A DNA stretch of 64,000 nucleotides from Eumeta japonica (taxonomy: Eukaryota; Arthropoda; Insecta; Lepidoptera; Psychidae). The stretch covers positions 1 to 64,000 of the forward strand of contig BGZK01001307.1 in the NCBI GenBank assembly GCA_005406025.1. The letters run 5' to 3'. A program made the translations under genes and the position numbers. The notes below the pieces were generated by a model. The model was not told the origin of the DNA. It saw only the letters and a list, made by a program, of their open reading frames with translations, and made no database searches. Position 1 is the first letter of the stretch; each line of letters opens with the position of its first letter. Shown here piece by piece: positions 44,946-55,460 of the stretch.

Positions 44946-45059
44946 GTATGCACGTCTGTCTATGACATCATAATCCTAACATTAAAACTTACTACCAAGT
45001 CATACTAATATTGAAAAGGTGAGTATGTAGATTAAAATATGAATGTTGTATGGCAGATA

Positions 45060-45500
45060 ATAATAAAAGTAGAATCAATGCGGTGGGAACCCGATCTCTG
45101 CGTAATATGTGTAAAGTGCCTTGGAAAAAGTAGATGTAGGAATAGTGATGTCAGAGAATGGTGTGGTTTGAAAGAAGATAATGACTAGAGAAGAAAAAGT
45201 TATCTTGTGGTGATTTGGCCATCTGGAAACAATTAATGAAAGTAAACTGAGAAAATAAATTTTTAGAGTGAATATGTGTGATGGAAAAGTCGGCAACGGT
45301 CACCCTAGAAAATGCAGACCAAAATGAGGGCTTATCCAAAAAGTGCCAAATTTGAACTACCTGAAATCGACAAAATCCATAAAAAGATTTGTGGATATCA
45401 ATCATGCAAGAGAGATATGCAAAGAACGTACCATGTGGAAATCTATAGTCTCTGCTTAACCTTCTGAAAAATAGACATGAGTTTATTTATTTATTGTTTT
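45060..45500 (+). pseudogene. LINE reverse-transcriptase C-terminal fragment (RTE-like)
   Basis: The plus strand translates, with interruptions, to SLRNMCKVPWKSRCRNSDV, EEKVILWWFGHLETINESK, a GKVGNGHPRKCRPK segment and VDINHAREICKERTMWKS, then VSA and TAA. The WFGH-E and GR-RPR type words are standard for the region after the reverse transcriptase in RTE-like LINEs. Stops in the middle show decay. The 3' tail is 'gtttatttatttattg'. The last 35 residues match the fragment at 14385, so two 3' ends of one family are present in the same orientation. Minus frames listed here (45075-45405) are shadows. Confidence 0.75.
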
Positions 45501-46175
45501 TTTATCTTTGAACGCTGAAATTACTGAACCAATTTGTGTAACTTGGCAAATATAAAGTACAAACAAAATTAAAAAAAAAAAAACGTTATACATATTACTT
45601 TTAGGATAATGTAACTTTTTATTAGTGAAAGAATTTCAAATCGACTTAATAATTGTAACAATAACCTTACACACAAATAAACAACTTTCACACCTTAATT
45701 ATATAATCGTATAGATTTCCTTTACAGGTTGAAATTTCATTTTATTTCTAGTACATGAATTTATACCAAATTCTGAGTAACAGAGTATGTGATTTCACGT
45801 CCTCGTTCCTGTATGTCGCAGGTCATTGTGTAGGATATTTATTAAAAAAAATAAAACATCCAAGAATATGAAAATAGGACATAAAATTAAATGTTGGCCT
45901 TACATTTTTTAAAATCCTCTTTTTTCAAACTTACCTTTAAAATTTCTTTCTGCTTGATATTTCTAAGAAAGCTCTAAAAGTTAAATAATGAGAAGGAATA
46001 AAGGAAAATTGCATGTTTACGAAATATAACCAGGTTTTTTTAATTATGTGATAAACTGTTTTGCGGAATGTATCTATCTGAATGTGTGATATGATTACTG
46101 TACTCCGGAGTACTGATAATATGAGCCTAGTTGGCGCCTATACATTTTTTTTTATTGTACGAGTTGCGTCAAAGC
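45501..46175. other. AT-rich spacer
   Basis: Nothing recognised. Confidence 0.5.
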
Positions 46176-46565
46176 ATCGAGACTATTATTCAAACCTCGT
46201 TGGTTGCATTTATTTATATCCGAGTCGCGAAAATTGTGGATTCGCGTAAAAGCGTATTAGCGAAGTGGCAAACGAATTAGGCGGCGGTCCCGCGGGGCGG
46301 GCGGCGGCGCGCGGGCCGCGGGCGCGGTAATGGACCCATCCCATATTCAGCGCGCCGCTCTCGCAATTTCGCTCCAAATAACGAATACAATAAGCCGGTT
46401 TCGTTAGGCGAGCGCCGCGCGGGCCCGAGACGCGCCGACTGCGGCGGGGCGCCGGCGCGCGACCCCATTCGTTACTAATCCCATCTCGCGAGGCGAAATC
46501 TTATCCAGCACGTATCATGAAAATTAAATTTCGCAGAAAATTTAATACGTCCTCAGGAAGTATCC
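46176..46565. other. Strong GC island
   Basis: One of the densest CpG blocks: GCGGGGCGGGCGGCGGCGCG near 46291, and GGCGGGGCGCCGGCGCGCG near 46442. The 63-codon minus frame is proline/arginine/alanine-rich as expected. No promoter words or domain. Candidate regulatory element. Confidence 0.4.
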
Positions 46566-48175
46566 TACTGATCGAGCGGCTTGATGCGCTCGGTTCAAGC
46601 GTGTTATAGATTTTCTAAGAATGTTGATCTAACAAATCGTTCCCAGAATGACGACATTACGAATAGGCTCATCCCGTCGACGCTCAAGGGCTGAAAACTA
46701 TTATTTTTATGCTTAACGTTGAGTATGTCTATTTCATTTATCCTCAATGTCACTATTATTAATTTCGACGACGCGACGTCCGTCGTCCGACCTCTGAACC
46801 CATTACAACCTCATTTCTCAAGTCCTCTACCACACGAAAGAACAGAAAAACATCAATGTTATGGAATTGTTGTTTTGTGAATACACGATGAATTGAAGCT
46901 TCTCATCTATTTCTATTCAATACAATTACTTGTTCTTTATAAAGGAGATAGATTGTAATTTTAAGTTTCTGTTTGTTGCAGAAGGTTTAAATTCACTGGT
47001 ATAATATTTGGGACCACGTGTCGTCTGCATAAAATACCTTAAAATAAAATTTATAGTAACGCTTTCATATTATAACCAACTATTGCTTGCGGGTCTACTC
47101 GCATGGACTACGTTTCTCGTGTTTATTCCGATTAATACATTCGTATTTATTAATTTTTTGCTTTTCTAAAACACCTGTATTTTTTGATGTCATATCCTGC
47201 AATTAAAAAGTATATGACATCAAAAAACTGTCTTCCTGGAAAATTTCATCAAAATTGTTTCAATTAATAAAATTGAGTCAGCAGTTTAGCTATGCAAAAA
47301 TAAACATGTGCATACACTTCTCATTCTATTGAAAATGGCAAGTATATGCACATACATGCCTGCAGCTCAGCCCACTTGAAAAAAATCGTTCCAAAGCGTG
47401 ATAAATTTTATCTTAAATTAGATTCTAGATTTTCACTAATAAACCACAATATGTTTCATAAAATCGATTCAACAGTTTTCATCTTATCGTTTCCATATAA
47501 ATACATAGAGAGACCAAAATTTCAAAAATTATTGTTTTGAGTTCAGTGTCTTTTACATGACCCACAACAATTGTTATTTTGGAAAACATCTCATGTATAT
47601 AAATGGGGTCGTTATAATTTTGTAATATATAATACATACTATATATATATAATACATATAATTTATATAGTGCGTGCTGCAGCCGCGTGATATATCAACT
47701 TCATACGGCCGGCGGATGACGGGACACCTATGTTCTCTTGCCAGTTCGCTCGTCACTCCGAAATCTTAGTCGAACTGAAAAGAATTTGTAGCCCTAAAAA
47801 TTTATTGTAATTAATTTATGCCTTTAAAAGCCTCTTCCACCATTTGCTTTTAAACTCACTTTTAACTATAAGTAACCTTTAAATTCATTTTGCGTTCCGC
47901 ATCTTCTTTTTAACGGATCTCAGCTCGAGCAACCGTTGAAAGGAGGACGTGGAAAGCAAATTTTATTTTAAAAGTGATTTTTTTTTTTGTCAAATTTCAG
48001 TTTAAAAGGGAGATGGCGGAAAATTCTCTTAAAGTTAAAAATACATGTACACAAAATAAAAAAAAGTACTGCACATTTAAAATCACTGTAATAGACACGA
48101 GTTGTGGTTATTAGGGTCAAGTGTTAGTACGCACATTGTTTCTTGATACTGAAAGTTTAGTATACGAGATAATCC
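46566..48175. other. Mostly AT-rich DNA with one long perfect hairpin
   Basis: A 15-bp perfect stem lies at 47180-47194 and 47213-47227 (TTTTTTGATGTCATA and its complement) with an 18-nt loop. An AT microsatellite (TATATATATAATACATA) lies at about 47625-47670. Balanced patches at 46600-46830 are repeat-free. No gene. Confidence 0.5.
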
Positions 48176-48290
48176 ACATTCGAGCGCGTATAACTCCCGA
48201 AGCGGCTCGGATAGCGCGCTCAGGGGACGAGATCGGATAGCGCGGGCCACGACAGCGCGCGCGCCCCCTCAAAACTACCCCCTTATGTCA
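48176..48290. other. GC island with CGGATAGCGCG direct repeat
   Basis: The word CGGATAGCGCG occurs twice (near 48208 and 48235), followed by GCGCGCGCGCCCCC. GATAG cores are GATA-like. Candidate regulatory element. Confidence 0.35.
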
Positions 48291-49957
48291 TACTGTAGGT
48301 ACTTATTGTGCTGTGTAAATGCTCTCGATTTACCTATTTAATGCAATGTAGATCGTTTTAATGTAAAAAAACCTGACAGAAGATTACAATGTTAATTATT
48401 TAATAAATGTTGATTGTCATGATCGCGTTTAAATGTTGTCATTGATAGAGAATAATATATATATATATTTTAATGATTCGTTTCAAATGTTTTCTTTAAC
48501 TCATTTTAGATTTTATTCCCTAGCAATATTATACGATAATTTCGATTTCACTTCCATTATAAAAAATGGACTATATTTGTTCTTTTTTTTCATTAAGTTG
48601 CATTGGCTCTGGTGATAGTATACGACATTAAGTAGTGTTAAGCTGTTTCGATTATAGAAAAAAGTAAATCGGTCATTAGTGGCCTCAGACCGGTTCTAGG
48701 TAAATCAATCGAGACTGGGAACGCTTAAGTCACATCGACAAATATTTCAGTATTTAATGACGTTACAGAATTTGATAATGAAAAGGTAATTTCAAATGTG
48801 ATGGTTGTTGCAACGATTTTTCCCTTGCGGAGGAGTGTGGGTAATGGCTGAAAATATGGGAAATGGGACATGTGCGGGTAGTATGGCACTCTTTCAACTA
48901 ATAGTCTAAGATCCGACTGCGTGATTTTTAGATCCATCTGTTTTTACGGTTTCGAGTCAAAATGGTGAAAATGAAAACTTTGTAGTTTCGCCATGTCCGT
49001 TCGCCATGTCCATGTGTCACACGCATTTTACTCAAAAACCACAAGATGTATATTGATGAAATTTAGAGTAAATTTAGTACTTAAATAAGAAAAATAAATA
49101 TTTCTAAGGGGAAGTACTCAATACGTGCAATAGAAGCTGAAAAAATTGACAGTCCTGTTAAAAACACTAAGTTTTGTAAGTATTTTTTTTTATTAATTGA
49201 ATATTTTCTTAAATAATTGTTCCAAAAATAGCATAAATAGTGTTCTCCCCATTATGAAAAAATTACAAAGTCAATGCTTAACACGCAGTTTCAAGAAAAA
49301 TTATTTTGAACATGATCGCATATATAATAACGTTTTGGAGTTATTGCTAAAAAACTGCGCTTTTCAACAAAAGGGCGTAAGTGCTATGAAGATACGCTCT
49401 TTTGCTGGTGTTTTTGAGTCGACATTAGTTTAAGAGTTAATAGTCGATATACCTACTTGTTTATCTAGATACAGGCGCCTAAAGTACCTTATATATATTG
49501 TGTGCTGGAAACGTGGAAAAAAGTGTAACAATGTAGTTTTTTCATCTATAGTACATATCTTTGTAGTAACGGTTTCGGAACCCCACACTGAGCATAATCT
49601 GATATGCTATTGGCCGGTTTTTAATCCAAATATAAATTTTATAAACAATTATTAGTAGAGGAATAAGTCTCTGCCGGCTTATCAATATAACCAGTATCTT
49701 TCATTCAAATTTTGTTAATCTTTTTTTTAAAGATTTTCGTTCACTTGTTTACAAAACGAATTATTTTATTTGGAAGTAAATATGTGAAGAACTTAAACAT
49801 TCTGGGTTCTCACTTCTTATTTGTCCGCAACCTCTTGGCAACCTAGAAAACAAGCAGAATTGATTAATTTAAGATTAATTACCAAAATTTTAATGAAAAG
49901 CATTTTGCGACTCTCGATCCAGCAGTTAAGTATTCTCCTATCAACGATTGTCTATAA
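48291..49957. other. AT-rich DNA, nothing recognised
   Basis: A 70-codon minus frame (48725-48937) and a 78-codon plus frame (49197-49433) show background codon use. The right end (49950-49957, GTCTATAA) is the left target duplication of the MITE that follows. Confidence 0.5.
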
Positions 49958-50283
49958 CAGAGTTTCCCAACCTTTCTTTTGTTGAGCCTCCCTGGATTTC
50001 TAGCAATATTTTCGTGCCCCCCTTTCAATCTTACATTACGAAAAAAAACGCACATTATTTTAAGGATGTACATTTATTTTAATTCAAAATTATACAAAAT
50101 AAACTTCAAACAAATTCGAAACGTTTTTTTTATTGATATTTATTATAATTATAGTAAATAATATTATTTTATTGCTTAATTTACGCGCCAAATTGTTTTT
50201 TCTTTCAAAAATGCAAACGCGCCCCCCTTGATATCTCTCTACGCCCCCCTTGGGAGGCGCGCCCCACTGATTGGGAACTCTTG
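49958..50283. mobile_element. 326-bp hAT-type MITE with 8-bp target duplication
   Basis: Left end CAGAGTTTCCCAACC, right end GATTGGGAACTCTTG, inverted copies of each other with small indels; this is the hAT-type C-A-G start. Flanks are GTCTATAA (49950-49957) and GTCTGTAA (50284-50291), an 8-bp duplication with one mismatch, as hAT transposases make. Subterminal C-rich blocks (GTGCCCCCC near 50014, ACGCCCCCC and GCGCGCCCC near 50241-50265) recur at both ends. There is no transposase, so it moved in trans. The short frames 49879-50161 are shadows. Confidence 0.85.
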
Positions 50284-50329
50284 GTCTGTAAGAACTGGAT
50301 ACATGAACGTAGAAATCACGCAGCCGGAT

Positions 50330-50525
50330 TTTGAACTAGAAAGTGGTCTATCCTCTCGCCTTTGAACGGAGTCGCCGGTAGCCAGGAGGTTAGCGCTAAC
50401 CTGCCCCCATCAAAGAAGATGGTGACGACTGCGGATGCCGGGGAGGGGCTTTAATAGACCCGCTCCGTCGACGGCGTACGGACATAAAGGGTTATGGAGT
50501 ACGTACTGAGGCACCATTAGAAAAG
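50330..50525. other. Balanced-GC segment with 16-bp palindrome
   Basis: A perfect palindrome AGGTTAGCGCTAACCT lies at 50387-50402, followed by 'gacgactgcggatgccgggg'. It could be a fragment of a mobile element or a conserved element; no frame is supported. Confidence 0.35.
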
Positions 50526-51245
50526 TTATTTTTCTCACTCTTTTAATCCCTGATTTCTGCGAAGTTGCACCGACGACACATTATTGCATGAAAAAATATA
50601 TGGAAATACATACAATGTGGAAAGTAAAATGCAAATAGGCATTTATATATAAAGATCACTTACCTGGTATTTCTTTTTTTCCTTTAGAATACTGTGTTTT
50701 AATGAATTTTTTTTAAGATCATTGCGTTATAACAGCAGTTTAGCTATTTCTTAATTTATTTGAAGAGAAAATAAAATCCTAGTGGATAAATTTCAAAGAC
50801 ATTAATGGTCTATTGATAGGTTAATTTTCAGTTAATTAAAATTTTAATTCTTATAGATATCTAATGACACCTATTAATTTGTAATTATTACTAATTAATG
50901 ACTTTGATTAAGTGTTTACTAATTTAATCAACATAAAATCTTTAAAAGCAAACATTTATTGCGCTAGTTTGATCGACACAAAAGTTTTTCATGGTTTTTT
51001 ACATTTGTCTTAGTCAAATCTACAAGAAAAACAATACCTATAAATTTTACATTATTTTCTATTAACTTTTAAATTGATATGAATCATTCAGAGCATTCAT
51101 TCAAAGCATTCGCTTTGTATAGAACTAACATGAACAAAGACAGGTTTGCATTCAAATTGGTTTATCACAGTGTAACACACATCCTAAAAATAGAGTTGTA
51201 TAGAGAGATGTAGAGATATACAGACTGTAAAATAAAAAAAAGAAT
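50526..51245. other. AT-rich spacer
   Basis: Nothing recognised. Confidence 0.5.
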
Positions 51246-51440
51246 AGTATGATATTTTCATCGTCCAACGGTGAGCGCACGCGTCGCTGCAGGCGTTGGC
51301 ATAGAGGAAGGAGTGCGTTAGGGTGCCGTGGCTGCGGCCCATCTGATACTACTAATACGACGACAATTCGCAGCCTCCCGCTCCGAGCCGGCTGGCGCGC
51401 TACCAGTGCGGGCGCACCATGTCCGGGTTGGTTATATTTA
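51246..51440. other. GC-rich exon-like segment
   Basis: On the minus strand an AG at the end of '...attagtagtatcag' is followed by ATGGGCCGCAGCCACGGC, a frame with strong third-position GC (MGRSHGTLTHSFLYANACSD) running to about 51250. Another minus frame (51152-51484, 110 codons) and a plus frame (51249-51515) are also open, and the pyrimidine tract before the AG is weak. Candidate only; no family recognised. Confidence 0.22.
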
Positions 51441-51599
51441 TATATCAGTTCTCTTACTTTTATTTCCATTTTTCGTTCCAACAACTACTTCTGCGTGACC
51501 ATCTCAGACGATTGAAATTTGTAAATCTGAATGAATTTGAAATATTTTTATATCGACGTGTTTATTAGGTACAAGCTAACGTAAGATGCAATAATTTTA

Positions 51600-52065
51600 G
51601 AAAAGCAATTGTCATTACACAGATAGGAGGGTAGGCCGGAGGGCGCGAGGCGGGCGGCGCCCCCGGGACGCCCGTCGGCGACGAGACAGTTACATATTAC
51701 GCAATAAAGAGCTGTTCTCGCGAAAGGAAGTGTGAAAATGAACAACATCAAGGGGTTATCTTGAATTACTCACTAAAAACTTATTGCTCCAGTGTCGGCG
51801 GGCGGAGCGGGTGTTGCGGGGCGCGGGAGGGCGCTGCGAACAGATAAGGGCGCCGGTGGCGGGCCCGCGCCGCTCTCATCCAATTACACGGTTGAGCGCG
51901 CGGAGCGGCGCGGGCGCGGGCGGCGAGCTCGCGAGGAGGCGCAGATAAAAAGCCGGCGCGACACGCCGACACCGCGCCGAGGCGGCGTCTCCGCCGGGAG
52001 CCTCGCTCCCGATGATGTTTTCGCCCGAGACATTCTTTCCGATACAGCTCCGGTAACCCTCCAAC
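51600..52065. other. GC island cluster
   Basis: Two CpG-dense cores, 51625-51685 and 51785-52010, the second with GGCGCGGGCGCGGGCGGCGA near 51906 and a GCAGATAAAAAGCC word (GATA core) near 51940. All frames here are compositional. Candidate regulatory element. Confidence 0.4.
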
Positions 52066-52162
52066 GTGCCTACGTCATTCGCGGTACGAGATGTTTCTAC
52101 TACGCCGATTATCGATATCTATAATGAAACTGTGCGTCATTTCCTAGACTAACGGCGGTGTG

Positions 52163-52390
52163 CTTCAAACTCTCATGTGCAATGGGTTAACTGCCAATTG
52201 TTAAAGTAAAAAACTAAACATGTCATAATATCGATAATCTTAGAGACATTCATGACAATAATTTATTCTTAAATTTCTTTAAGATTATCTTAGTTAACTG
52301 CAAATTGTGAAGTTAATACAACATTTTTTGACGTGTTTAGCTATTAACTTTAACAGATAACAGTTAATTATTTCAAATGAGAGTTTGAAG
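52163..52390. mobile_element. 228-bp foldback MITE with ~62-bp inverted repeats
   Basis: The left arm starts CTTCAAACTCTCAT, goes through GTTAACTG and TTGTTAAAGT and reaches AACTAAACATGTC. The right arm is its near-complement, ending ATGAGAGTTTGAAG, with GACGTGTTTAG at its inner end. A second nested pair, GATAATCTTA / TAAGATTATC, lies inside. Almost the whole element can fold on itself. No clear target duplication was seen, so the superfamily is unknown. There is no ORF. It abuts a GC island on its left. Confidence 0.75.
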
Positions 52391-52449
52391 AACAACTGTA
52401 ACACTGACAATTAGTGTATATACGAAAACATGTATTTACATCGTTACAG

Positions 52450-52725
52450 GTTTTGCCCATCATAACGCCCGCATGGTAATTAGACTAATTTGTTCACATT
52501 TTTATATCAAGCGATCTCTCTTTCTATCATGGTCCTGAATACCGCTGTTATTCCCAATTTCAATTCCCGTTCCACTGTTTATTTCAATCTCAGTTTCATT
52601 TTCAATTTTGATCCCAGTCCTGCTTCTAGATCTATATCAGTTACGATTCTCAAGCCGGATCTTGAATCCGTTCTCAATTGAGGTCCCAATTTCGTCTTCG
52701 ATTCCGATCACATTCTGGATATCGA
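52450..52725 (+). repeat. GATC-core composite repeat, copy f
   Basis: Starts 'caggttttgcccatcataac' with 'gcccgc', then a core with 'ccaatttcaattcccgttcc', 'ttgatcccagtcctgcttct' and 'ccggatcttgaatccgttct'. The 3' part is less clear because the next inverted-repeat element begins about 150 bp on. Frames 52490-52796 are repeat-derived. Confidence 0.55.
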
Positions 52726-52878
52726 ACATTCATATATCGATTATGTGCCTGGCAGTTTCATCGTCCTGTAATATAATACTATTACACTTAGAATAAGTTT
52801 TAATGTCACGAGAACCTATTTTAGAGGAAATTTTAACACTAAACTGGTCCACAAAAAAAATTTTAGCAAATCCAAAAA

Positions 52879-53276
52879 TGCACGCCTCATAGCGGTTGTT
52901 TAATTTTTACAAAAACTACGTTGAATTAAACCGTGATCTTCGAAAAGACTTAGTTTAGAATAATACTAAAGCGTTTGGAAAAAAAATGGACTAGAACAGT
53001 TAAGTTTTTCGGAAGTTACCGTGACCACGCGAGTGTGGATACACGGACGTCCACGGAATAATTTTGTTAAACATCTTTTTCATTAATTTAAAAAGCAAAA
53101 TGTCTTTTGAAAATGTCATAAGTGTTGAAATTAGTGTTTTTCCTTGATATTCATGTGTAAATATTATTATATAAGTGCGATAAAAAATAAATAGGCAATT
53201 TTAGTTCAGAAAATCATTTGATTTTTGTAAGGCGAGAGTAGAGCACTACCTCAATGCTCCGCTTATGAGGCGTGCA
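52879..53276. mobile_element. ~400-bp element bounded by 17-18-bp inverted repeats
   Basis: Left TGCACGCCTCATAGCGG (from 52879) and right CCGCTTATGAGGCGTGCA (to 53276) are inverted copies with one inserted base. Between them is AT-rich DNA without a frame. No convincing target duplication was found. A MITE is likely, but the pair could also be an internal part of a larger element. Confidence 0.5.
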
Positions 53277-54290
53277 ATTACATTTTCTTTAGAGCGATTT
53301 ACCAATACTACCCCACAGGACTTATGTAATTTTCGGTTATAGAAGGTATAAAAATACCGTTGCGTCGATGGACCACCAACCGAAACAATTCTGAAATAAG
53401 TGAGTTTTTTTAAGTTTTGCACACCATGTCAGAATCTCTGTGCACGCCCCAGCATATGCGAGTACCACTCTTCAACCCGAAGATGTCTCTCTACAAAATA
53501 TCAAGTCGAGCTCTCGCTACACATTTCGCCTTTAACACTTTTCTTAATTTATCTATACTACTCTATAAATTTGTGGACAGATGCTACAAATTTATAGATA
53601 GATTAAGATCTATAGATAGATTAAGATGTATTATTTCTATTTCTACTACTGTCTGTTTATTTATTTTGTGAAATTTTATTACTCATGAATATATGTTTTA
53701 TGACTTACTGAACCCATTTTTGTAATTTTTGAAATGTATGTTCTGTCTGTCTGTATGTTCTTTTACAACTTAAGAATGATTTGACCGATCTTAACGAAAA
53801 TCGCTATACAGTCAAAATTTGTGATTGTGAAAATGATAGATTACTGTCCCCTGTCTGTCTGTGTGTCTGCATGTATTTTTATACTTAAGAACGATTTGAG
53901 AGATTGTCATGGAAATTGGCATAAAATAAGACCATGTGATTGCATAAATAATTGGTTGTATGTAGATTCGATATGCTATATTGTAATGGCAAAAAAATTA
54001 ATATTATTTTTTTAATATCTACATTTTCCTTTGTTTTAATATTCCTTCGTTTTTATGTAGTTGCGCGTTGTGTATATGTGCGTGTGCGTGGATAATGACT
54101 TCATTGTGGTTTTCCATAATCAATTGCGCCTGCACGTTTGTATTATTCAACCCAATTATTGAATCAATTCTAAGAATTGTCTCACTAATAACAAGCTCCC
54201 TGAGTAAAATTGATTAATAAAATTTGTATTTGACTTTTTCTGCATATTTGTACTATCAGAGATTCCAGAATTTCTTTCACTCGTAGAAAT
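53277..54290. other. AT-rich DNA with repeat fragments
   Basis: A tandem word TAGATAGATTAAGAT occurs twice at about 53596-53626. A diverged duplication at 53740-53930 repeats 'tgtctgtctgt ... acttaagaa(t/c)gatttga'. These look like old retroelement 3' ends. No gene. Confidence 0.45.
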
Positions 54291-54639
54291 TTACACTATC
54301 CCGGAGCAATACGGCTTAAATTTTATTTTATTTCTAGCATTTGACCGTGTTTTGTTCAAATCGAAATGTGATCGGTAACGGAATAGAAATTACAAACGGG
54401 ACGAGGTGCAGAATCGAAAGTCGAGACCGGTAGACATCGCAATCAAAAACAGGATTAAGATCTAAATCGAGTGTGGGACTGAAATTGAAATCAAGAGCGT
54501 GATCGGAATCGGAACAATGAGTAGTACTGAAATCAGAATTGAGAGCAGAATTGGGATCGACAGCGATATCAGAATTGGAATCTACTTAAATCGAGACCGG
54601 GTTAGAAATGAAAAGCGACACCGCAAAGGAATTGAGTGT
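54291..54639 (-). repeat. GATC-core composite repeat, inverted copy g (3' side)
   Basis: The core appears here in reverse orientation: 'cggaatcggaac', 'gaattgagagcagaattggg', 'cgagaccgggttag' and so on. It runs straight into the homogeneous 46-bp array, which is built from the same kind of words. Confidence 0.5.
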
Positions 54640-55185
54640 GAGACAAACTGGCATCAAGAACGACCGGAATTACAATCGAAAGTGAGACAACTGGCATTTA
54701 GAACAGAACCGAAATCAGAATCGAAAATGAGACAAACTGCCATTGAGAACAGAACCTGGATCAGAATTGAAATTGAGACAAACTGGCATCGAGAACAGGA
54801 CCGGGATTAGAATCGAGAGTGAAACAAACTGGCATCGAGAACAGGACCTGGATCAGAATTGAAATTGAGACAAACTGGCATCGAGAACAGGACCGGGATC
54901 AGAATTGAAATTGAGACAAACTGGCATCGAGAACAGGACCGGGATCAGAATTGAAATTGAGACAAACTGGCATCGAGAACAGGACCTGGATCAGAATTGA
55001 AATTGAGACAAACTGGCATCGAGAACAGGACCGGGATCAGAATTGAAATTGAGACAAACTGGCATCGAGAACAGGACCGGGATCAGAATTGAAATTGAGA
55101 CAAACTGGCATCGAGAACAGGACCGGGATCAGAATTGAAATTGAGACAAAGTGGCATCGAGAACAAGACCGGGATAAAATCGAAA
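54640..55185. repeat. 46-bp satellite array, 12 copies
   Basis: GAGACAAACTGG-type unit starts lie at 54640, 54684, 54729, 54775, 54821, 54867, 54913, 54959, 55005, 55051, 55097 and 55143, so the period is 46 bp with small deletions only in the first two units. Units read GAGACAAACTGGCATCGAGA, then ACAGGACCGGGATCAGAATT, then GAAATT. The centre is nearly uniform and the left edge diverged. A C-to-T variant (ACCTGG) marks units 3, 5 and 8. The 103-codon plus frame at its left edge is spurious. The array seems to be an amplified piece of the GATC-core repeat. Confidence 0.92.
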
Positions 55186-55460
55186 ACAGGATAACGATCT
55201 GCATTGTAATATCCATTAAGATCGTAATCGGTCGATATATAAGATGAAAGAATTAGTTTTATGTTCACGTATGTTTTTTATATTATAAATTTATTAATAA
55301 TATTATAATTAGATATGAACCAATGTACGCTATGCCATCGCACATCGCACTATTTGATCGCACAAAATGGTGTTTTTATTAAATGTTAAATGGTGTTTTC
55401 TTTGACACGACGTTTAAAATTCCGAGTTCGGCATCGAAATGTGACGTGTCGCAGTTCAAT
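55186..55460. other. AT-rich flank of the satellite
   Basis: Includes a few more core-like words to about 55235 and then AT-rich DNA. Confidence 0.5.

Noticed and set aside
46277..46468. 63-codon minus frame, proline/arginine-rich
   Set aside because: Typical translation of a CpG-dense island; no other support.
54499..54810. 103-codon plus frame rich in IRIE/NRT repeats
   Set aside because: It is the translation of the GATC-core repeat and the first units of the 46-bp satellite.
54640..55185. 46-bp units as a CRISPR array
   Set aside because: Units are contiguous with no unique spacers; it is a minisatellite.
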